Source of the DNA: an uncultured Gemmatimonadota bacterium
Lineage (GTDB): Bacteria > Gemmatimonadota > Gemmatimonadetes > Gemmatimonadales > Gemmatimonadaceae
Length of the DNA stretch: 5,090 bases
Assembly (NCBI GenBank): GCA_946480295.1
Contig: CAMLIT010000182.1
Location: forward strand, 1-5,090
Direction: 5' to 3'
Notes under the pieces: model-generated
Told to the model about the DNA's origin: nothing
The model's database searches: none
What the model saw: the letters and a program-made list of their open reading frames with translations, nothing else
Position numbers and translations under genes: made by a program
Part shown: in pieces, positions 1 to 5,090 of the stretch
Layout of the letters: every line of letters starts with the position of its first letter
How positions within the stretch are numbered: position 1 is the first letter of the stretch

Positions 1-119
1 GGTGGGCGGGGTGTGCGCCCGCGGCGGCCGCGGCGCCGGCGCGCCCCCCCCCGCCCCCCCCCCCCGGGCGGGGGGGGGGGGGGGGCGCGGCCCCCCCCCC
101 CCCCCCACCGCCGCTCCGA
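1..119. repeat. G/C homopolymer low-complexity region with all-G:C inverted repeat
   Basis: This stretch has almost no A or T. It contains a run of 9 C (44-52), 12 C (54-65), 16 G (70-85) and 16 C (91-106). The 16 G and the second 16-C run are separated only by CGCGG (86-90), so they form a perfect 16-bp inverted repeat. The 12-C run can pair with the same G run, giving alternative folds. It lies immediately downstream of the stop codon of the minus-strand barrel gene, so it could act as a very strong hairpin in that gene's 3' end. There is no T tract to make it a standard terminator. Homopolymers this long and exactly matched in length are also a common sequencing or assembly artefact. The frames open here are typical GC-rich spurious reading frames and are not called as genes. 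Confidence 0.75.
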
Positions 120-827
120 TCAGCGGAACTGGAAGCGGTAGGTCGCACCCAGCTCGACGACGGGTCCCTGGATCGTCTGCTCGCCCGCGAACTCCTGGAA
201 GAAGCGGACGCTCTGGTAGCGCGCCGAGAGCTCGAGGCCGAGCGCCTCGCCCGGCCGCCACTCGACGCCGGCACCCCCGGTGACGCCGATGCCGGGGACC
301 ATGGACATGCCGTTCCCGCCCTGCTGGGCCTCCACGCCGAGGGTGAGACCCACACCGCCGCGGACGTATGGCTCGAGCGGCTGCTGTGGCTTCGTGAAGG
401 GATAGAAGAGCAGGGAGGTGAACTGCGGGATGACGTAGTCGTCGACGGTGGTGCTGGAGGCGCCGCCGAGCACGCCGCCCGCGGCGGCGCTGGTCGATCG
501 CTCGCGCCAGAAGCCGATGGAGTTCTCGAGGGCGAGGTGCAGGTCGAGCCCCTTGCGCACATAGCCCTCGAACGAGGGGGTCTTCGAGGCGGCGGTGCCC
601 GACGCGGCGGGCTGGCTGCCGACGCTCCAGGCGCCGACACGCAGGCCGCCGCCGCGGCGAGCGAGCTGCGCGCGGCGCTCGGGATCGAGCACGTCGCCGC
701 GCTTCGTGGTGGAATCGCCGTGGGTGGTCACGGCGGGCGGGGCGGCGGGCGTGGACGCCTGCGCGCGCGCGAGGGTCGGGAGGAGCGCGGCCGCCATCGT
801 GGCGGCAAATGCGGATCTCCAGGACAT
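120..827 (-). CDS. Outer-membrane beta-barrel protein (OmpA/OmpW-like small porin fold), function unknown
   Basis: This 235-aa protein is exported and probably forms a small barrel in the outer membrane; no specific function can be assigned. Residues 1-22 are a Sec signal peptide with an Ala/Leu-rich core ending in LARA, with cleavage likely after Ala22 or Ala24. Residues 25-60 are a Pro/Thr- then charge-rich linker. From about residue 62 to the end there are alternating-residue amphipathic strands with Gly-rich turns, including EPYVRGGVGLTLG (152-164), GIGVTGGAGVEW (179-190) and a last strand GATYRFQF (227-234). The chain ends in Phe-Arg rather than the usual terminal aromatic residue. The start at 827 was chosen because the signal peptide begins there; an in-frame start at 1016 would add 63 Arg/Pro/Gly-rich residues in front of the signal. 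A GGAG lies 14 nt upstream of the ATG, which is far for a ribosome binding site. The gene is divergent from the TonB-dependent receptor across 263 bp. The beta-barrel call is firm in character, the family is not. Confidence 0.8.
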   Translation of the reverse strand: MSWRSAFAATMAAALLPTLARAQASTPAAPPAVTTHGDSTTKRGDVLDPERRAQLARRGGGLRVGAWSVGSQPAASGTAASKTPSFEGYVRKGLDLHLALENSIGFWRERSTSAAAGGVLGGASSTTVDDYVIPQFTSLLFYPFTKPQQPLEPYVRGGVGLTLGVEAQQGGNGMSMVPGIGVTGGAGVEWRPGEALGLELSARYQSVRFFQEFAGEQTIQGPVVELGATYRFQFR

Positions 828-862
828 AAACAGCGTGGATTCTCCGGTGTGATGTGAGGGCC

Positions 863-902
863 CGGGCGGCGCTGGCGCGACGATGGGGCGCGGCGCCGCC
901 CG
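863..902. repeat. 10-bp perfect inverted repeat in leader of the barrel gene
   Basis: CGGGCGGCGC at 863-872 is matched by its reverse complement GCGCCGCCCG at 893-902, with a 20-nt spacer. It lies 36-75 nt upstream of the barrel gene's start codon, so it may be in the untranslated leader or promoter of that gene. In DNA this GC-rich such repeats arise easily by chance, so a role is not established. Confidence 0.35.
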
Positions 903-986
903 ACCAGGAAGACAAATCCACCCGACCAGCCCCCCGCGAGCGGTGACGCGGCTCACCGATCCGCCCTTCGGCGCGCCGCGCCCCCG

Positions 987-1010
987 CCCCCGGGCGGGCC
1001 CCCGGGCGGC
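987..1010. repeat. Tandem 12-bp GC-rich repeat (two copies)
   Basis: The 12-mer CCCCCGGGCGGG (987-998) is followed directly by CCCCCGGGCGGC (999-1010), differing only in the last base. Each copy contains the palindrome CCCGGG. The repeat sits in the divergent intergenic region about 80 bp upstream of the receptor start. Two copies are too few to indicate a functional array; slippage in GC-rich DNA is the simplest explanation. Confidence 0.45.
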
Positions 1011-1030
1011 GGCCACGCCGCCGCGAGGCC

Positions 1031-1090
1031 ATTGAAACCTTTTCCGGCGGCCCGACGTCTCATCAGCATTCCTTAATCGTTAGGTACGAC
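1031..1090 (+). promoter_or_regulatory. Putative promoter/leader region of the TonB-dependent receptor gene
   Basis: This is the only AT-richer stretch in the 263-bp divergent region and it abuts the receptor start codon. It contains TTGAAA (1032-1037), which resembles a -35 element, and TTAATC (1073-1078), but their spacing is far too long for one sigma-70 promoter and no -10 at the proper distance is convincing. An AGG at 1082-1084, 6 nt before the ATG, is a weak ribosome binding site. The region very likely holds the promoter by position, but its exact elements cannot be read with confidence. No clear promoter was found for the divergent barrel gene. Confidence 0.35.
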
Positions 1091-3547
1091 ATGCATCGAG
1101 CGTCCCGACGGCCGAGCTGGCTCGTCCTGCTCCTCCTCTGCGCCATGCCGGCCGGCCTGCGGGCGCAGGCCCGCGGGGAGATCCACGGCCGCCTGGCCGA
1201 GTCGGCGTCCGGGGCGGCGGTCGCGTCGGGGTCGGTGACCATCGTGCGGGCCGCCGACGGGAAGTTCGCCGGCGGCGCGCTGCCGGCGGCGGACGGCTCG
1301 TTCAAGGTCGAGGCGCTGGCGTTCGGCCGGTACACCGTCCGGGTGCGCGCGCTGGGCTTCGCCCCGGTCACCCGCGCCGACGTCGTCCTCTCGGCGGAGA
1401 AGCCGGTGGTGGACGTGGGGACGCTCACCCTGTCGCGCGTGGCGACCCGGCTCGGGCCGCAGGTGGTGACGGGCGAGCGGGAGGACGTGCAGCTCGCGCC
1501 CGACCGCAACGTGTACTCGACGAAGAACATGGCGACGGCGGCGGGGGGCACGGCGATCGACGTCCTGCGCAACATCCCCTCCGTCGAGGTGGACGCGTCG
1601 AACCAGATCACCCTGCGCGGCAACGCGAGCGTGGTCGTCCAGATCAACGGCCGGACCTCGCCGCTCAAGGGGGAGCAGCTCGGCAACTTCCTCGCGCAGC
1701 TCCCGGCGAGCGCGATCAAGCGCGTGGAGGTCGCGACGAATCCGTCGGCGAAGGACGACCCGGAGGGGACGGCGGGGATCCTGAACATCGTCCTCAACCA
1801 GGACACCGAGATGGGGCTGAGCGGGGGACTCTACGTCGGCGCGGGGTCGACGGGGCAGGTGAACGCGTCGGGGAACGTCGGCCGGCAGCAGGGCAAGCTC
1901 ATCTGGCTCCTCTCGTACGGGCTGTTCACCAACGACCAGCAGACGGGCGGCTACTCGGACCTGACGAACCTCGCGATCGCCAGGCCGGCGTTCGTGCACT
2001 CGCGGATCACCGGCTCGGCGAAGCCGGTGTGGCAGAACGGGATGGTCCGCACGGAGTACCGCTTCACGCCGCACGACGCGCTCTCGCTCGACGCGATGCT
2101 CTCCGGCGGGCAGTTCAGCCGGGACAACGCGTCGTACTTCACCGACCTCGACTCGTTGGGCAGCGTCATCGGCCTGTTCGACCAGTTCAGCAACGGCTCG
2201 TCGCGCAACGCGATGATGGACTACGACCTCGCCTTCCGGCGCACGGGGAACGCGAGGGACCGGACGTTCAGCACGGAGCTGGACCTGTCGCGCACCTGGG
2301 GGCGCAACACGAACGACCTGTTCGGCGTCGTGCACCAGGGGGATCCGTCGACGGGCGTGCTGCCGATGTCGACGGAGAACGACCTGGCGCACATCGGCGT
2401 GCCGTCGCTGACGTGGCAGGGGGACTTCTCGCAGCCGTTCGGCACGGGGAGCAAGATCGAGGCGGGGTTCAAGGAGATCCTGCGCCACTCGACGAGCGAC
2501 TTCGCCGCGGCGTACCTCGACACGGCGACGGGCGCGTTCGTGCCGCAGCCGTCGCGGTCGAACGCGTTCGACTACCGGGAGCAGATCGGCGCGGCGTACG
2601 CGCTCGTCTCGCAGCGCGTGGGGAAGGTGCAGGCGCAGGGCGGGTTGCGGCTCGAGCAGGCGTCGACGCGGCTCGGGCTGCCGCTCGCCCCCGCCGACTC
2701 GCAGCGGTTCGACGATCGTTATGCGAGCGCGTACCCGAGCGGCATCCTCTCGTACAACTTCACGCCGACGCGGCAGGCGAAGGTGAGCTACTCGCGGCGG
2801 GTGAGCCGGCCGTACCCGCAGCAGCTCAGCCCCATCGAGTTCCGCCAGGACGCGCGGACGCTGTTCCGCGGCAACCCGAACCTGCGTCCCGAGTACACCG
2901 ACGCGATCGAGCTGGGGTTCCAGGACTCGCACGGGTGGGGGACGCTCCAGCTCAACCCGTACATCCGCCACACGGCGCACGCGGTGCGCTTCATCCAGAC
3001 GACGGACACCACGGGCGTCACGCTCGGCACCTTCGAGAACGTGGCGAGCACGCTGGAGACGGGCGCGGACCTCAACGTCAGCATCCACAAGGGACCGCTG
3101 ATGATCCTGACGGGGGGCAACGCCTATCGGTACCGCAGCGACGCGGCGAACCTCGCGGGGAACCTGTCCACGAACGCGTGGGTGTGGTCGGCGCGCGTGA
3201 GCGGCACGTGGAACGTGACGAAGAGCCTCGACGCGCAGCTCTTCACGAACTACCGGTCGCCGTACCGCACGGAGGGGGCGAAGCAGCGGCCGATGGTGTT
3301 CATGAACATCGCGCTGCGGCAGAAGCTCTGGGGGGACAAGGGGAGCCTGACGCTGCGGGTGATGGACCCGTTCAACCTCATGACCTTCGGGTCGACGACG
3401 ATCAACCCGCGGGTGGTGCAGTCGACGGTGCGGCACTTCGGGATGCGGGGCGTCTATCTCACCTTCTCACGGAACTGGGGGCAGGCGCTGAAGCTGCGGC
3501 CGAAGCAGTCGGAGGATCAGCCGCCGGCGGGCCCGGTCGGGCCGTGA
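1091..3547 (+). CDS. TonB-dependent receptor, outer-membrane beta-barrel family with carboxypeptidase-regulatory-like domain
   Basis: This 818-aa outer-membrane protein should import a ligand using energy passed by TonB-ExbB-ExbD; the ligand is unknown. Residues 1-25 are a signal peptide (Arg-rich start, LVLLLL core, cleavage after LRA). About 28-118 is a carboxypeptidase-regulatory-like, Ig-type domain, seen in GEIHGRLAESASG and a later GRYTVRVRALGF. About 125-240 is the plug, with IDVLRNIPSVEVD (156-168), ITLRGN (173-178), VVVQINGR (181-188) and the diagnostic KRVEVATNPSAKDDPEGTAG (210-229) followed by ILNIVL. The rest is the barrel; SYSRRVSRPYP (566-576) and RGNPNLRPEY (593-602) are typical of the PF14905-type barrel. 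The last strand ends near residue 796 (VYLTFSRNW) and is followed by a 22-residue Pro-rich tail. No N-terminal TonB box was recognised. The ATG at 1091 starts directly at the signal peptide. No SusD-like partner, sigma/anti-sigma pair or siderophore gene is visible nearby, so substrate and regulation stay open. Confidence 0.93.
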   Translation: MHRASRRPSWLVLLLLCAMPAGLRAQARGEIHGRLAESASGAAVASGSVTIVRAADGKFAGGALPAADGSFKVEALAFGRYTVRVRALGFAPVTRADVVLSAEKPVVDVGTLTLSRVATRLGPQVVTGEREDVQLAPDRNVYSTKNMATAAGGTAIDVLRNIPSVEVDASNQITLRGNASVVVQINGRTSPLKGEQLGNFLAQLPASAIKRVEVATNPSAKDDPEGTAGILNIVLNQDTEMGLSGGLYVGAGSTGQVNASGNVGRQQGKLIWLLSYGLFTNDQQTGGYSDLTNLAIARPAFVHSRITGSAKPVWQNGMVRTEYRFTPHDALSLDAMLSGGQFSRDNASYFTDLDSLGSVIGLFDQFSNGSSRNAMMDYDLAFRRTGNARDRTFSTELDLSRTWGRNTNDLFGVVHQGDPSTGVLPMSTENDLAHIGVPSLTWQGDFSQPFGTGSKIEAGFKEILRHSTSDFAAAYLDTATGAFVPQPSRSNAFDYREQIGAAYALVSQRVGKVQAQGGLRLEQASTRLGLPLAPADSQRFDDRYASAYPSGILSYNFTPTRQAKVSYSRRVSRPYPQQLSPIEFRQDARTLFRGNPNLRPEYTDAIELGFQDSHGWGTLQLNPYIRHTAHAVRFIQTTDTTGVTLGTFENVASTLETGADLNVSIHKGPLMILTGGNAYRYRSDAANLAGNLSTNAWVWSARVSGTWNVTKSLDAQLFTNYRSPYRTEGAKQRPMVFMNIALRQKLWGDKGSLTLRVMDPFNLMTFGSTTINPRVVQSTVRHFGMRGVYLTFSRNWGQALKLRPKQSEDQPPAGPVGP

Positions 3548-3554
3548 GGGACGG

Positions 3555-3582
3555 GGCCCCGGGGCGGTGGTGCCCCGGGGCC
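3555..3582 (+). terminator. Strong GC hairpin after receptor stop, probable terminator without U tract
   Basis: GGCCCCGGGGC (3555-3565) pairs perfectly with GCCCCGGGGCC (3572-3582), giving an 11-bp all-G:C stem with the 6-nt loop GGTGGT. It begins 8 nt after the receptor stop codon, the usual place for a terminator. The sequence after it is G/T-rich and has no T run, so it is not a textbook intrinsic terminator. In high-GC bacteria such hairpins may still terminate transcription or protect the 3' end of the mRNA. The perfect stem and its position make chance unlikely. Confidence 0.55.
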
Positions 3583-3627
3583 GGTGTGTGGTGGCTGTGA
3601 CGGGGCTGGCGCCCGGGAGCGGGCGGC

Positions 3628-3656
3628 TTGACGGCGTGGCCTTTATAACGTAAAGT
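3628..3656 (+). promoter_or_regulatory. Sigma-70-like promoter for creD
   Basis: TTGACG (3628-3633) matches the -35 consensus at 5 of 6 bases. TAAAGT (3651-3656) matches the -10 consensus at 4 of 6, with the ideal 17-bp spacer. TATAAC (3644-3649) is a better -10 by sequence but would leave a 10-bp spacer. The site lies in the only AT-richer patch between the receptor and creD, just after the hairpin. Transcription would start near 3663, leaving a leader of about 70 nt. Confidence 0.5.
3641..3655. promoter_or_regulatory. Candidate operator: inverted repeat CTTTA-N5-TAAAG over the creD -10
   Basis: CTTTA (3641-3645) and TAAAG (3651-3655) are perfect reverse complements with a 5-bp spacer, so half-site centres are 10 bp apart, about one helical turn. 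This is the geometry expected for a dimeric winged-helix repressor. The repeat covers the predicted -10 region, where binding would block RNA polymerase. A second palindrome, AGTACT (3654-3659), overlaps its right edge. No regulator gene is visible in the window. The half-sites are short, so this could be chance. Confidence 0.3.
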
Positions 3657-3731
3657 ACTCCGTGTGGCCGGGCACCTCCCGCCCACGCCAAACGAGCCAG
3701 CACCTCCACCGCGCCCGCGCGCGCGCCCCCC

Positions 3732-5090
3732 ATGGCCGATCCCGTCGAACGCCTCGCCGCCTCGATGCGCAACTCGCACCTGCTGCGGCTCTTCGTCCTC
3801 GCCGTCCTCGCCCTCGTCCTCCAGATCCCCGTCGCGATGATCGGCAGCCTCGTCGCCGAGCGACAGCAGCGGCGCGACGACGCCGTGAAGGAGGTCTCGG
3901 CGAAGTGGGGCGCCGCGCAGTCGATCACAGGGCCCGCGCTCGTCGTCCCCTACGTCCAGCGCCACACCGAGGTGGCCAACGGCCAGCAGGTGACGCGGCT
4001 GGAGAGCCGGAACGCGGTCTTCCTGCCCGAGTCGCTCCACATCGGCGGGACGATGCACACGGAGGTGCGCCAGCGCGGGATCTTCTCGGTGCCGGTGTAC
4101 ACCCTCGGCCTGCAGGTGCAGGGCGAGTTCGCGCGGCCCAACGTCGCCGACCTCGGCGTGTCGCCGGGCGACGTCGATTGGCGGCGCGCGCAGCTCGTGG
4201 TCGGCCTCTCGGACGCACGCGCCATCCAGGCGGCGACGACGCTGACGTGGAACGGCGGGGGCGTGGCGTTCCTCCCCGGCACGGGCGGATTCCTCGAGGC
4301 GCGCGACGGGATCCACGCGCCGGTGGCGATCGCGGACACGGCGCAGCGCATCCGGTTCTCCTTTCCCCTCGCGGTGAACGGCAGCGTCGGCACGGACTTC
4401 GTGCCCTTCGCGCAGACGACGGTGGTGGAGCTGAAGGGCGACTCGCCGCACCCGAGCTTCCAGGGGAAGTGGCTCCCCGTCGCGCGCACCGTCGACGAGC
4501 ATTCGTTCAGCGCGCGCTGGTCGGTGCCCTTCCTGGGGCGCGGCTATCCGCAGGCGTGGCCGTCGGACACGGCGATGCGCGACCTCGTCGACTCGACGCG
4601 CTTCGGCGTCGATCTCGTGAGCCCGGTCGACCAGTACCACATGGCGGCGCGCAGCGTGAAGTACGCCTTCCTCTTCATCCTGCTGACGTTCGCGACGATC
4701 TGGCTGATCGAGGTGCTCGCCGGCGTGCGGGTGCACCCGATCCAGTACCTGCTGCTCGGCGCCGCGCTGTGTCTCTTCTATCTCCTCGAGCTGGCGCTGT
4801 CGGAGCACCTCGGCTTCCCGGTGGCGTACGCGATCGCGAGCGCCGCGGTGGTGGGGATGGTCGGAGCGTACAGCCGCTCGGTGCTGCACCGTGCGTCGCG
4901 CGCGGTCGTGGTCGCGGTGGGGGTCGCGCTGCTCTACGGGTATCTCTACCTGCTGCTGATGAACGAGGATTACGCGCTGCTCATCGGGTCGGTGGGGCTG
5001 TTCGCGATCCTCGGGGCGATCATGTACGCGACGCGGCAGGTGGACTGGTACGGGGCGACGGGGCGGCGGGTGGGGGCGGGGGAGGGGGCG
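3732..5090 (+). CDS. creD: Inner-membrane protein CreD (cell envelope integrity), 3' end beyond window
   Basis: This is a CreD-family inner-membrane protein. In enterobacteria CreD belongs to the CreBC regulon and is linked to envelope integrity and colicin tolerance; its biochemical role is unclear. There are 453 codons with no stop, against about 450 in E. coli, so it is nearly complete. A transmembrane segment at about 17-41 is followed by KWGAAQSITGPALVVPY (58-74), then a large periplasmic domain with RGIFSVPVY (115-123), SDARAI (160-165), PHPSF (239-243) and FGVDL (291-295). Next come RSVKYA (307-312), HPIQY (335-339), EDYALL (412-417) and DWY (438-440). Five more membrane segments lie at about 311-330, 337-356, 364-380, 391-410 and 414-434. 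The ATG at 3732 is the first start codon after an in-frame TAA at 3651. No Shine-Dalgarno sequence precedes it; the leader there is C-rich with (GC)5 at 3717-3726. It probably has its own promoter. No creA, creB or creC is in view. Confidence 0.95.
   Translation, partial: MADPVERLAASMRNSHLLRLFVLAVLALVLQIPVAMIGSLVAERQQRRDDAVKEVSAKWGAAQSITGPALVVPYVQRHTEVANGQQVTRLESRNAVFLPESLHIGGTMHTEVRQRGIFSVPVYTLGLQVQGEFARPNVADLGVSPGDVDWRRAQLVVGLSDARAIQAATTLTWNGGGVAFLPGTGGFLEARDGIHAPVAIADTAQRIRFSFPLAVNGSVGTDFVPFAQTTVVELKGDSPHPSFQGKWLPVARTVDEHSFSARWSVPFLGRGYPQAWPSDTAMRDLVDSTRFGVDLVSPVDQYHMAARSVKYAFLFILLTFATIWLIEVLAGVRVHPIQYLLLGAALCLFYLLELALSEHLGFPVAYAIASAAVVGMVGAYSRSVLHRASRAVVVAVGVALLYGYLYLLLMNEDYALLIGSVGLFAILGAIMYATRQVDWYGATGRRVGAGEGA

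Noticed and set aside
2..283. 93-codon open frame through the homopolymer block
   Set aside because: It encodes runs of Pro, Gly and Arg from the homopolymers and then overlaps the barrel gene antisense; no evidence for a protein.
910..915. TTGTCT on the minus strand as a -35 element for the barrel gene
   Set aside because: The expected -10 position 17 bp further holds CGCGCC, which does not resemble a -10 element.
828..1016. 63-residue N-terminal extension of the barrel protein from a start at 1016
   Set aside because: The extension is Arg/Gly/Pro-rich and would put the signal peptide in the middle of the protein; the ATG at 827 gives a proper signal peptide.
1073..3436. 787-codon open frame on the minus strand opposite the TonB-dependent receptor
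   Set aside because: It is rich in Arg, Pro, Val and His, the usual antisense product of a high-GC gene. It has no domain or signal peptide, and the plus-strand frame has clear family motifs throughout.
2029..3600. 523-codon plus-strand open frame in another frame inside the receptor gene
   Set aside because: Ala/Arg/Gly/Pro-rich shadow overlapping the receptor; no domain, and it does not continue the receptor, which is intact in its own frame.
3644..3649. TATAAC as the -10 of the creD promoter paired with TTGACG
   Set aside because: The spacer would be only 10 bp, too short for sigma-70; TAAAGT at 3651 gives 17 bp.
3459..4889. 476-codon open frame on the minus strand opposite creD
   Set aside because: The composition is Arg/His/Asp-rich with no recognisable domain, while the plus strand carries the full set of CreD motifs and membrane segments. 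It is a GC-bias shadow.

Overview
The window reads as ordinary chromosomal DNA from a diderm bacterium with very high GC and a strong G/C third-position bias. Two of its proteins carry Sec signal peptides ending in 'RAQ'. One is a TonB-dependent receptor of the Bacteroidota/Gemmatimonadota 'outer membrane beta-barrel family' type, and the window also holds a CreD homologue. By inference this fits Gemmatimonadota best, with other high-GC soil diderms possible. No rRNA, tRNA, CRISPR array or mobile element was seen.

Layout: positions 1-119 are low-complexity G/C homopolymer runs that can form a 16-bp all-G:C hairpin; they are non-coding or possibly an assembly artefact. Positions 120-827 (minus) encode a 235-aa secreted outer-membrane beta-barrel protein of unknown function. 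Positions 828-1090 are a 263-bp divergent intergenic region with GC-rich inverted and tandem repeats and a short AT-richer stretch just before the next gene. Positions 1091-3547 (plus) encode an 818-aa TonB-dependent receptor with a signal peptide, a carboxypeptidase-regulatory-like domain, a plug and a large barrel. Positions 3548-3731 hold a strong 11-bp hairpin just after the receptor stop, a sigma-70-like promoter, and a short inverted repeat over its -10 region. Positions 3732-5090 (plus) encode CreD, an inner-membrane envelope-integrity protein. It is open at the window end but nearly complete.

The three genes share a cell-envelope theme but do not look like one operon. The first two are divergent, and creD appears to have its own promoter behind a likely terminator. 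I found no convincing undescribed system. The points most worth a second look are the homopolymer hairpin at the left edge, the candidate operator at the creD promoter, and the unknown substrate of the receptor.
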